Below are positions 26,278 through 34,937 of a stretch of 64,000 nucleotides of DNA, in pieces; within the stretch, counting starts at the first letter, position 1, and every line of letters begins with the position of its first letter. The notes under the pieces were generated by a model, which ran no database searches, was not told the origin of the DNA, and saw nothing but the letters and a program-made list of their open reading frames with translations. Both the position numbers and the translations under genes were made by a program. Source of the stretch: Glycomyces arizonensis DSM 44726 (lineage in GTDB: Bacteria; Actinomycetota; Actinomycetes; Mycobacteriales; Micromonosporaceae); assembly GCF_000482705.1 (NCBI RefSeq), contig NZ_AXWO01000024.1:1-64000 (forward strand). Direction: 5' to 3'.

Positions 26278-27618
26278 ATGACGAGCGGCGAGGACGGTCA
26301 AGGGCCCGCGGACCGAGACGAGAGCGAGCCGGCGGTCTTCCTGTCCGAGCCGGTGCGCCGCAAGACCGTCGAGATCGCCGCCGCCGCGATGCCGGGGCTG
26401 GCGCCCGCGAAGGTGCCCGCGAAGCTGCGCCGGTTCCTCAAGTTCAACCAGGCCAAGCGCGCCAAGCTGGCCCGCGCCGACATCGCCGCCGAGCTGGCCG
26501 GGGGCGATGCGTTCCGCGCCGATCTGGGCGAGGTGCTCGCCGGGGCCGACGCGCCGCTGGTGCGGGCGGTCGCCGACGGCGGGGCCGTCTCGGCGATGGC
26601 CGATCCCGCCGAGGTGGCCGCGCTGGCCTACCTGCTGCGTCCCGAGGGCTGGAGGGCGCTGGTGGCGGGCGCGGCCGAGGCCGTCCGCACCGAGCCCGAG
26701 GCCGCCGCCGCGGAGGCGCCGGTCGACGAGGAGGCCCGGCGGCGGATCGCCGCGGTCGACAAGGAGAACCAGCGGCTGCGCGGGGCGCTGACCGACCAGC
26801 GGTCGGCGGCGGCCCGGCTGCAGGAGGACCTGCGCAAGGCGCGGCGGGAGCTGCGCGAGGCCGAGGAGCGGGCCGCGAAGCTCGCCGGGGACCTGGCCGC
26901 CGAGCGCGGCCGCATCAAGCAGGCCGACTCGGAGCGGCGCGCCGAGCGGCGCCGCCTCGAATCCGAGGCGGCGTCGCTGCGCTCGCAGCTCGACGAGCTC
27001 CGGCGGGCCGACCGCGAGGCGGACCGGCTCGCCGACTCGCGGCTGTGGCTGCTGATGGAGACGCTCTCGGGCACCGCGACCGGGCTGCGCCGCGAACTCG
27101 GGCTCGAACCGGTCGCCGACCGCCCGGCCGACTACGTGGCCGACGAGCGCTGCGCCGAGCCCGAGACGCGGGAGACGGAGGGCTCGCGGGGGCTGGATCA
27201 GACCGACCCGCAGCGGCTCGACCACCTGCTGTCGCTGCCGAACCCGCACCTGATCGTCGACGGCTACAACGTCACCATCAGCGCTTGGGGCGACACGCTG
27301 ACGCTGGAGCAGCAGCGCAACCGGCTCGTCCAGGGGCTGGGAGCCCTTGCGGCGCAGACGAACGCCGAGATCACGGTGGTCTTCGACGGGGCCGATCCGA
27401 TCTTCGGGGCGAAGCCGAGCGCGCGCGGGGTGCGGGTGCTGTTCAGCGCCAAGGGCGAGATCGCCGACGACGTGGTGGTGGACCTGGCCAGGGTGGAGCC
27501 GAAGGGCCGCCCGGTCGTGGTGGTGTCCTCGGACCGGGAGGTCGCCGACCGGGTGCGGCGCCACGACGCCTATTCGGTGCCGTCGCCGATGCTGGTGCGG
27601 CGGATCCAGCGCGGCTGA
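26278..27618 (+). CDS. NYN-domain (PIN-like) protein with central coiled coil
   Basis: A 446-residue protein. A helical N-terminal domain (about 20-140) contains PAKLRRFLKFNQAKRAKLAR, found in actinobacterial NYN proteins. Residues about 155-262 form an unbroken Arg/Glu/Ala coiled coil. The last 130 residues are an NYN domain: HLIVDGYNVTIS (about 323-334, catalytic-type Asp), TVVFDGADPIFG and VVVSSDREVADRVRRH, the YacP-like metal-dependent RNase fold. Such proteins are thought to cut or process RNA. ATG at 26278 follows a G-rich ribosome site; the upstream in-frame extension is not protein-like. Coiled-coil length suggests dimerisation. No partner gene is obvious. Confidence 0.88.
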   Translation: MTSGEDGQGPADRDESEPAVFLSEPVRRKTVEIAAAAMPGLAPAKVPAKLRRFLKFNQAKRAKLARADIAAELAGGDAFRADLGEVLAGADAPLVRAVADGGAVSAMADPAEVAALAYLLRPEGWRALVAGAAEAVRTEPEAAAAEAPVDEEARRRIAAVDKENQRLRGALTDQRSAAARLQEDLRKARRELREAEERAAKLAGDLAAERGRIKQADSERRAERRRLESEAASLRSQLDELRRADREADRLADSRLWLLMETLSGTATGLRRELGLEPVADRPADYVADERCAEPETRETEGSRGLDQTDPQRLDHLLSLPNPHLIVDGYNVTISAWGDTLTLEQQRNRLVQGLGALAAQTNAEITVVFDGADPIFGAKPSARGVRVLFSAKGEIADDVVVDLARVEPKGRPVVVVSSDREVADRVRRHDAYSVPSPMLVRRIQRG

Positions 27619-27649
27619 GCGGGGGTTCGGGCTCGCATGCGCGGGGCCG

Positions 27650-28096
27650 TCACGGGGTCTCGGAGGCCGGTCGGGGCGTCGCCTTGAGCATCACCGAGTC
27701 GGCGGCCAGGTCGTGCAGCCCGCGGTGGTAGCGGTGGCCGAAGGCGCTGAGCGCCGGGAGGACCAGCGACAGGAGCACGGCCCGCACCAGGGCGCGCCAG
27801 AAGCCGAGGCGGCCGCCGGTGGTGGCCGAGACGCAGGCGATGCGCATGATGGCCATGCCGAGGCTCTGGGAGCCGAAGGTCATGCAGGCGGTGTAGTAGA
27901 CGATGAACAGGGCGGGGGTCGCGATGCGGACGTCGTCGGGGCCGGGCGGCAGCGTGCCGATCCATTCGAGGAGGTAGACGAGCACCAGGCACGAGACCCA
28001 GTCGATCACCAGGGCCGTGAGGCGCTCGCCGAGGCCGGCGAGATCCTGGCCGCCGGTGTCCGTTCCCTCTGCCGCGCCGTCGCTTTCCGTTGTCAT
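27650..28096 (-). CDS. RDD-family membrane protein
   Basis: A 148-residue RDD protein. The N-terminal LGERLTALVIDWVSCLVLV contains the family's first helix with its conserved Arg (R25) and Asp (D31). GSQSLGMAIMRIACVS and the final LHDLAADSVML complete the three-helix family pattern. The function of RDD proteins is mostly unknown; some are transporters of ions or small solutes. RDD genes commonly lie near glnA in actinomycetes, and here glnA starts 246 bp away in divergent orientation. ATG at 28096. Confidence 0.9.
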   Translation of the reverse strand: MTTESDGAAEGTDTGGQDLAGLGERLTALVIDWVSCLVLVYLLEWIGTLPPGPDDVRIATPALFIVYYTACMTFGSQSLGMAIMRIACVSATTGGRLGFWRALVRAVLLSLVLPALSAFGHRYHRGLHDLAADSVMLKATPRPASETP

Positions 28097-28187
28097 GGCG
28101 CGAGTCTACGGGCCGCCTCCGGGCGGTGGGATCCAGCGGCCGTGAGCAGTGGGTTCGGTCAACAGATGACGAGTTCACGCATAGCAA

Positions 28188-28225
28188 GTAACACGCGCGA
28201 AACATTTGATTTACGCTGAGGCAAC
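28188..28225 (+). promoter_or_regulatory. Two GlnR boxes upstream of glnA
   Basis: GTAAC-N6-GAAAC (28188-28203) matches the actinobacterial GlnR a/b half-sites gTnAC-n6-GnAAC exactly. A second copy, TTTAC-N6-GCAAC (28210-28225), starts exactly 22 bp later, the spacing of the known two-box GlnR operators. They end 117 bp before the glnA start. This implies nitrogen control of glnA by GlnR. Confidence 0.85.
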
Positions 28226-28342
28226 TGACTGCGGATAGCGTTTCGCCTAATACCGCGGTGTCGACAGCGACGTCGGTGCCAGACCGTGGCAAAGCGTGCG
28301 AGCCATGGATTTAGCTTCATACCTACCGAGAGGAACACCTTC

Positions 28343-29767
<1,425 letters not shown>

Positions 29768-29787
29768 CGGAACTGCTTACCCCCGGA

Positions 29788-29821
29788 GGGCGCGGCCGGC
29801 ACATGCCGGCCGCGCCCTTTT
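29788..29821 (+). terminator. glnA terminator
   Basis: A 14-bp perfect GC stem (29788-29801 with 29804-29817), a two-base loop and a TTTT tail, 21 bp after the glnA stop. Rho-independent form. Confidence 0.93.
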
Positions 29822-29863
29822 GCCGTCTGCTCCCCCGCCGGGGCCCGGCGGTAGGTTTGCCGG

Positions 29864-30565
29864 GTGCGTTCACGACTCATCCGCGCGATCGGCCCCGAGC
29901 TGCTGCGCGACATCGCCGCGCTGGCGGCGGGCATCCTGATCGTCGGCGCCTCGTTCGGCGCGATCGCCACTGCCGAGGGCGTCCCGTGGTGGCAGTCGAC
30001 GGCGATGTCGGCGCTGGTGTTCGCCGGGGCCTCCCAGTTCGCGACGCTGGGGATCATGACCACCGGCGGCGGGGTGCTCGCCGGGGTGGCGGCCGGGCTG
30101 ATCCTCAACATGCGGCACATCCCCTACGGCATGGCCGTCGGCGGCCTGTACTGGACGAGCCTGCGCTCCAAGCTCCTCGGCACCCATCTGCTGCTGGACC
30201 AGTCGACGGCGTTCGCCCTCGCCGCCGGGGGGGACCGCCGCCGGGCGCGGATCGCGTTCTGGACGGTCGGGGTCGTCATGTTCGCGGTGTGGAACATCGG
30301 GACCGTGCTCGGGGCCGTGGCGGGGCGGTTCATCGCCGACCCGGCGGCGCTGGGGCTCGACGCGGCGCTCCCGGTCATCCTGCTGTCCCTGGTGCTGCCC
30401 GCCCTGCGCGACAGGGACACGCTGCTGGCCGGGCTCGCGGGCACGGCGATCGCCCTCGTCGCGAGCCTGTTCCTGCCCGCTGGCGTCCCGGTGCTGCTGG
30501 CGCTGCTCGGGCTCGCGGTCATGTGGCGCGGCACCGGCTCGAAGAAGCGGGAGGCGGCGTCATGA
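29864..30565 (+). CDS. azlC: AzlC-family branched-chain amino acid exporter subunit (copy 1)
   Basis: A 233-residue membrane protein, the large subunit of an AzlCD/BrnFE-type exporter for branched-chain amino acids or related compounds. Signature FGAIATAEGVPWWQS (about 39-53), ASQFATLGIMT and LILNMRHIPYGMAVG (about 79-93) are typical; six to seven helices. It starts with GTG at 29864 (no strong ribosome site). Its stop overlaps the azlD start (ATGA), so the two subunits are made together. A second pair follows 94 bp later. Confidence 0.93.
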   Translation: MRSRLIRAIGPELLRDIAALAAGILIVGASFGAIATAEGVPWWQSTAMSALVFAGASQFATLGIMTTGGGVLAGVAAGLILNMRHIPYGMAVGGLYWTSLRSKLLGTHLLLDQSTAFALAAGGDRRRARIAFWTVGVVMFAVWNIGTVLGAVAGRFIADPAALGLDAALPVILLSLVLPALRDRDTLLAGLAGTAIALVASLFLPAGVPVLLALLGLAVMWRGTGSKKREAAS

Positions 30566-30873
30566 CGATGGTCGCGGCGATCATCGCGCTCGCGGTCGGG
30601 ACGTTCCTGATCCGGCTCTCCGGGCCGCTGCTGCGCGGGCGGCTCACGCTGTCGGCGCGCACCGAGGCGATCCTCAAGGCGGGAGCGACCGTCGTGCTGC
30701 TGGCGCTGACGGTGACCTCGACGCTCATCGTCGATGGCGGCTTCGCCGGGTGGGCGCTGCCCGCCGGAGTCCTGGTGGGCGGGGTCCTGGCGTGGAGGCG
30801 GCTGCCGCTGGCGGTGGTCGTCGTCGCGGCGGCGGCCACGACGGCACTGCTGCGTCTCGCTGGCATCGCTTGA
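30562..30873 (+). CDS. azlD: AzlD-family branched-chain amino acid exporter subunit (copy 1)
   Basis: A 103-residue protein with three to four helices. AVGTFLIRLSGPLLRGR near the start and the Ala/Val-rich end AAATTALLRLAGIA are AzlD marks. It partners the AzlC encoded directly upstream, with which it overlaps by 4 bp. About 70% of its residues match copy 2. Confidence 0.92.
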   Translation: MTMVAAIIALAVGTFLIRLSGPLLRGRLTLSARTEAILKAGATVVLLALTVTSTLIVDGGFAGWALPAGVLVGGVLAWRRLPLAVVVVAAAATTALLRLAGIA

Positions 30874-30966
30874 GCCGCAACGACACCAGAAGCCACATAA
30901 AGAACTGAATAAATGTTTGATGCTCTTCCGGCGACATGCCGCGCGTTTCCACGTGATACTCGGGTG

Positions 30967-31662
30967 ATGGCGTTCCGCATCTGGGAGACGATCGGACGGG
31001 ATCTGCTGCGCGACACCGCGGCCTACAGCGTCGGCATCGCCGTCGCGGGTGCCGCGTTCGCGGCCATCGCGACCGCCCAGGGACTGCCGTGGTGGATCAC
31101 CTGGGCCATGTCGCTCTTCGTCTATGCCGGAACGGCGCAGTTCGCCGCGCTCGGCGTCGCCGCGGCGGGCGGCAGCGGCCTGGCGGTCGTCGCCACCGGC
31201 CTCATCCTCAACCTCCGCCACATCCCCTACGGGCTCGCCGTCGGGCACCTGTACTGGGACCGGTGGTGGACCCGCATCCTCGGCACGCAGAACCTGCTCG
31301 ACACCACCACGGCCTTCGCACTGGCCGAAGGGGACGATCAACGCCGGGCGAAGATCGCCTACTGGACGACCGGCACCGGGAACGCCGTGGCGTGGGTGGT
31401 CGGGAACTTCGCGGGCATGTTCATCGGCGGCTGGATCGCCGAACCCGAACGGCTCGGCCTGGACGCGGCGCTGCCCGCGATCATCCTGGCGCTGGTGATC
31501 CCGAGCCTGAAGGACCGCAGGACGCTGCTGGCGGCCGCGACCGGCGCGGTGATCGCCTTGGCCGCCAGCCCGTTCCTGCCGCCGGGGATGCCGGTGCTGC
31601 TGGCGCTCGTCGGGCTGGTCTTCGCGCGGCCGAAGCGCGGACGGGAGGAGGCGGCCACGTGA
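30967..31662 (+). CDS. azlC: AzlC-family exporter subunit (copy 2)
   Basis: A 231-residue paralogue of copy 1 with the same core motifs: AAIATAQGLPWWITW, AQFAALGVAAAG and LILNLRHIPYGLAVG. GTG-ATG tandem starts occur at 30964/30967; longer in-frame starts add unconserved residues. Sequence identity with copy 1 is clear but moderate, so the duplication is old and the two exporters may have different substrates. It shares a GTGA overlap with the azlD copy 2. Confidence 0.9.
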   Translation: MAFRIWETIGRDLLRDTAAYSVGIAVAGAAFAAIATAQGLPWWITWAMSLFVYAGTAQFAALGVAAAGGSGLAVVATGLILNLRHIPYGLAVGHLYWDRWWTRILGTQNLLDTTTAFALAEGDDQRRAKIAYWTTGTGNAVAWVVGNFAGMFIGGWIAEPERLGLDAALPAIILALVIPSLKDRRTLLAAATGAVIALAASPFLPPGMPVLLALVGLVFARPKRGREEAAT

Positions 31663-31967
31663 ACTGGATCGAGGTCGCGGTGCTGGCGGTCGGGACGTTC
31701 CTCATCCGGCTCTCGGGGCCGCTGCTGCGCGGGCGCATCAGCGTGTCCGAGGAGACCGAGGAGTTCCTCAAGCGCGGCGCGACGGTGGTGCTGGTGGCCT
31801 TGGTGGCGACCTCGTCGGTCATGTCCGAGAACCAGTGGGCCGGATGGGCGCTGCCCGCGGGGGTCGCGGTGGGCGGGGTGCTGGCGTGGCGGCGGGCGCC
31901 GCTCGCGGTGGTCGTCGTCGCGGCGGCGGCCACGACGGCGCTGCTGCGCCTGGCGGGCATCGAGTGA
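31659..31967 (+). CDS. azlD: AzlD-family exporter subunit (copy 2)
   Basis: A 102-residue small subunit starting with GTG that overlaps the azlC stop. AVGTFLIRLSGPLLRGR and the C-terminal AAAATTALLRLAGIE are shared with copy 1 almost unchanged, while the middle (EETEEFLKRGATVVLVALVATSSV) has diverged. A decayed third copy lies at about 33458-33535. Confidence 0.9.
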   Translation: MNWIEVAVLAVGTFLIRLSGPLLRGRISVSEETEEFLKRGATVVLVALVATSSVMSENQWAGWALPAGVAVGGVLAWRRAPLAVVVVAAAATTALLRLAGIE

Positions 31968-31980
31968 GGCGACGGCGAAC

Positions 31981-32007
31981 GGGCCGCGCGGCATGGCCGC
32001 GCGGCCC
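31981..32007. terminator. Hairpin between azlD and the LPXTG gene
   Basis: A perfect 12-bp GC stem (31981-31992 with 31996-32007) with a 3-nt loop lies between convergent genes. Weak T-tract; probably a bidirectional terminator. Confidence 0.7.
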
Positions 32008-32049
32008 TGGTTCGGATCGGACGGAAGCCGGGTCCGCCGCTGGGGTCGG

Positions 32050-33177
32050 TCAGTCGGCGACCACGCGGCGGCGACGGGCGAGGAGGATCAGCACGGCGGC
32101 ACCGGCCACGATGGCGGCTGCGGCGACGCCGATCGTCACGGTCATCGGGGAACCGGTGACCGGCAGCTGCGCCACAGGTGTGGACGACTCCGGCGGCGCG
32201 GACGACTCGGAGGGCGCGGGGCTCTCCTCATCGCAGCCGGCGGGCATGGCCCAAGAGGCGGTGCCCTCGATCGTGTTCCTCGCGAACTCGACCTGGAACG
32301 AGACGTTCAGCTCGCCGCCTTCGGCCTGGAACTCGACGGTCGCGGTCTCACCGGCCGCCAGCTCCTCCGTCCGGGTCTCGCCGTTGACCGTGAAGGTGTA
32401 AACGAAGGGGTCGGCGTCGGCGGGGACGGCGAGGTCGAAGGTCAGGCCGTCGCAGGTCTGCTCGTAGGAGCCCCAGGCGCAGGGGGCGTCGGCGTCCCAG
32501 GTGACGACATCGACCTCGATGTCGTCGACGGTGACGGTGACGGTGAAGGGCTCGTCCGGGTTCGGGACCAGGAAGTAGTGGCTCAGCGTCGCCCGACCGG
32601 GGAGGGTTTCGCTGACGGCGTCGCCCTGGCTGGGGGTGAGGACGATCTCTCGGTCCACGCCGATATCGGCGTGGACCGCCTCGACCAGCAGTCCGGAGCA
32701 GTCGCTGGTCCCTCTGGCCGCGCCTATCAGCTCGTCCCCGCCTTCTTCTCCACAGGCTCCGCGCAAGACGACCGGCAGGGACTCCACCAGTTCCTCAGTG
32801 TCCGTGCCCTCGTCGTACTCGCCGTCGGCGTCGTTGTCCCAGAAGAGCGTGACGCTCATCGAGGTGTCGGTGGCCGAGCCCGGCAACGTCTGTGTTCCGG
32901 TCAGGACCGTGCCGTCGGCCACTGGCGCGCCGACCTGCAGTGCGCCGGTCAGCGTTCCGGACTGGTCGATCTGCAGGACCTCGCCTGTGGCGTCGGCGCT
33001 GGGGGCGGTGACGGTCAGCGTCCAGCCGATCTCCCGGTTGCCGTCCACGCACGGGGCCGCATCGAGGCGGAGGGTGGACTCCTCGGCCTGGGCGGCCGAC
33101 GCGAACGCGACCGCGGCCGCGAGCCCGAGGGCCGCGCTGCCGGTCAGGCTCAGCACCCGTTTCAGGATGGTTTTCAT
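32050..33177 (-). CDS. LPXTG-anchored surface protein (paralogue 1)
   Basis: A 375-residue cell-wall protein. ATG at 33177 (TTAGGAGAAAAT upstream) opens a Sec signal (MKTILKRVLSLTGSAALGLA, ending near AQA-E, about 29). The body is acidic and Thr/Val-rich with several Cys pairs (for example DAPCAW...TCDGLTFDL), suggesting beta-sandwich domains. A Pro/Ser/Glu linker precedes the sorting signal LPVTG, one membrane helix and the basic tail RRRRVVAD, so a sortase should fix it to peptidoglycan. The second gene (33621-34763) shares layout, the CDGL-F-L block and upstream DNA. Function unknown; adhesion or surface layer is a guess. Confidence 0.85.
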   Translation of the reverse strand: MKTILKRVLSLTGSAALGLAAAVAFASAAQAEESTLRLDAAPCVDGNREIGWTLTVTAPSADATGEVLQIDQSGTLTGALQVGAPVADGTVLTGTQTLPGSATDTSMSVTLFWDNDADGEYDEGTDTEELVESLPVVLRGACGEEGGDELIGAARGTSDCSGLLVEAVHADIGVDREIVLTPSQGDAVSETLPGRATLSHYFLVPNPDEPFTVTVTVDDIEVDVVTWDADAPCAWGSYEQTCDGLTFDLAVPADADPFVYTFTVNGETRTEELAAGETATVEFQAEGGELNVSFQVEFARNTIEGTASWAMPAGCDEESPAPSESSAPPESSTPVAQLPVTGSPMTVTIGVAAAAIVAGAAVLILLARRRRVVAD

Positions 33178-33263
33178 ATTTTCTCCTAAACCATGACAGT
33201 ACTCATGGGATAGTGGGCAAGTGAGTTTTTCGTGGTCGAAGGCAATGGTCCGACCACTCCAGC

Positions 33264-33282
33264 CACCGTACCAACTGGACAC
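33264..33282 (-). promoter_or_regulatory. Conserved 19-bp upstream element, LPXTG gene 1
   Basis: Sequence CACCGTACCAACTGGACAC (+ strand), 87 bp from the start codon. The same element with two changes precedes LPXTG gene 2 at 85 bp (34848-34866), and a form with a few more changes precedes the LPMO gene (55644-55662). On the coding strand it contains TAMGGT, a possible -10 box. Confidence 0.5.
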
Positions 33283-33457
33283 CACCTGGCCGGAAAAAGG
33301 ATTCGCATATCAGCCGAATGGCGATATCGACGCAATAGCATTGCGCCATTAGAGATAAGAGTGAAGCTCTGAGGTTATTGCGATAATGGCAGCTGGACGT
33401 TTTCACGGCCGCGGCCGGTCTACTCGGCGGAGATTCGGAGCGGGAAGGCCCGCCGAC

Positions 33458-33535
33458 CGCGGCGGAAGGCGCCGATCGCGGCGGTCGGCCGCGACGGCGC
33501 TGCCGCGCCTCGCGGATCTCGCGGGCATCGACTGA
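33458..33535 (+). pseudogene. Decayed 3' end of a third azlD copy
   Basis: Two fragments in different frames match the end of AzlD. The first codes RRKAPIAAV, like WRRAPLAVV of copy 2; the second codes AATALPRLADLAGID and a TGA stop (33533-33535), like AATTALLRLAGIE. A small deletion and frame change between them, and loss of everything upstream, mark it as a remnant. It is followed 8 bp later by a strong terminator, perhaps the original azlCD terminator. Confidence 0.7.
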
Positions 33536-33543
33536 GGCACGAA

Positions 33544-33578
33544 GAAGGGGCCGCGCAAGCAGGTTGCGCGGCCCCTTC
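33544..33578. terminator. Perfect 15-bp terminator
   Basis: GAAGGGGCCGCGCAA pairs with its exact complement (33564-33578) around a GCAGG loop, with T/C flanks. It follows the azlD remnant and can also end transcription of LPXTG gene 2 from the other side, whose stop is at 33621. Confidence 0.85.
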
Positions 33579-33620
33579 GTCTCAGATCGGCTGGAAGCCT
33601 ATCCCACAGACAGGATCGGT

Positions 33621-34763
33621 CTACCAGTCAGCGGCCGCACGGCGGCGGCGCGCGATGAAGAACAGCACGGCTGCGGCGACCACGAGGGCGGCGGCGGCGC
33701 TGATCATGATGGTCATCGAGGAACCGGTGGTCGGCAGCTGGGCCACGGGGGTGGTCGAAGCCTCAGAGGTCGGGGGGACCTCTTCCTCGCACTCACCGGG
33801 CTTGGTCCAGGGGATCTCGCCGCTGTAGATGTGCTTGTCGTCGTCGGCCTCCTCGGCCTTCCACACCACGGTCAACTCGTCGCCGGAGGCGGTGAAGGTG
33901 AAGACCTGGGGCTCGGCGCCCGGGGTGAGGACAGCCTCGACGGCGTCGCCCTCGCTCGGGGTGAGGGTGACAGTGGTCTCAGGCGCGTCGGCGGACACGA
34001 AGAGCTCGAACTTGAGGCCATCGCAGGTGTCGTAGACGGTGCCCCACTCGCAGTTGCCGCCGCCGTCCCACTGGTAGGTCTCATACTCCTCGCCGTTGAC
34101 GAGGACTGTGACGCTCAGGCCTTCTTCGCTCTCGACCGAGAAGTACTGAGTGAATTCCTTGCCGACCTCCGGAGTTCCGGAGACCTCGTCGCCGGTGCTG
34201 GGAACGAAGGTGAACTCGGCCAGGGTCTCGCTCTCGTTGATAGCGGTCACGGCCATGCCGGCGCAGTCGCTCCACGAACCAACGGCGACCGAGGGCTCGG
34301 GCACCTCGGGGCTCGGGCTCTCAGACGGCTCTACGGTCGTCGGCACTTCCGTGGGCTCACAGCCGCCTTGGGGCTGCGGGACGCTCCAGTCGTTGGTCTG
34401 GGTGTCGCCACCGTTCCAAGTCGGCCAGGATGCCGTGATCGAAAGCGTGGCCTGCTGGTCCTCGGAAGTGAGGGTCTGCACGCCTTCGAGCGTCCCGGAC
34501 CCGGGGGTGGGCAGGGAGGCGCCATCGACGATGTCGCCGGTCAGGGTGCCGTTGTTCTCGACCGAGTCGATGATGCCCTCGGCGTCGCCGGTCCAGTTGG
34601 TGGCGTGCCAGGCGACCGTCCAGCCGCCGTCATCGGCGCAGCTGACATCCCAATCGATCTCGACGTGACAGGCCTGAGCGGCCGAGGCGAACACCGTCGC
34701 ACCGACGAGGCCGAGGCCGATGCCTGCGGCCAAGGTCCTTACCCGCTTGAGGGTACGGTTCAT
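33621..34763 (-). CDS. LPXTG-anchored surface protein (paralogue 2)
   Basis: A 380-residue cell-wall protein. ATG at 34763 follows TTAGGAGAAAC, nearly the same ribosome site as paralogue 1. Signal peptide about 1-33 (MNRTLKRVRTLAAGIGLGLV, ending near AQA-C). The exported part starts CHVEIDWDVSCADDGGWTV, with Trp-rich beta-type sequence, then a Pro/Glu/Ser linker and a second domain with DCAGMAV and CDGLKFELFV, matching paralogue 1. The end is LPTTG, one helix and RRRRAAADW. No sortase gene is in the window. Probable ancient duplication; function unknown. Confidence 0.85.
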   Translation of the reverse strand: MNRTLKRVRTLAAGIGLGLVGATVFASAAQACHVEIDWDVSCADDGGWTVAWHATNWTGDAEGIIDSVENNGTLTGDIVDGASLPTPGSGTLEGVQTLTSEDQQATLSITASWPTWNGGDTQTNDWSVPQPQGGCEPTEVPTTVEPSESPSPEVPEPSVAVGSWSDCAGMAVTAINESETLAEFTFVPSTGDEVSGTPEVGKEFTQYFSVESEEGLSVTVLVNGEEYETYQWDGGGNCEWGTVYDTCDGLKFELFVSADAPETTVTLTPSEGDAVEAVLTPGAEPQVFTFTASGDELTVVWKAEEADDDKHIYSGEIPWTKPGECEEEVPPTSEASTTPVAQLPTTGSSMTIMISAAAALVVAAAVLFFIARRRRAAADW

Positions 34764-34847
34764 GTTTCTCCTAAGTGATGGCATTTCTCAATGGGGGTAG
34801 TTGCAGGGGATTCGCACGGTCGGGGGCAGAAAACCGACCGGCTTAGG

Positions 34848-34866
34848 CACCTTACCAACTAGACAC
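34848..34866 (-). promoter_or_regulatory. Conserved 19-bp upstream element, LPXTG gene 2
   Basis: CACCTTACCAACTAGACAC on the + strand, 85 bp from the start codon; see the matching element at 33264. The core on the coding strand, AGTTGGTAAGGTG, contains TAAGGT as a possible -10. Confidence 0.5.
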
Positions 34867-34937
34867 GTGGCGGCTTGCAGAAAGGTCGCATAACAATCGA
34901 GTAACAGACGACCGCAAACCTGCTGTGACGCAAGGGG

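Noticed and set aside
33264-33282. DasR-type site in the LPXTG upstream element
   Set aside because: Only a half-site resemblance to the DasR consensus; the full palindrome is missing.
33458-33535. Part of a small RNA or terminator only
   Set aside because: Two segments translate as AzlD in the right order before the hairpin, which favours a gene remnant.
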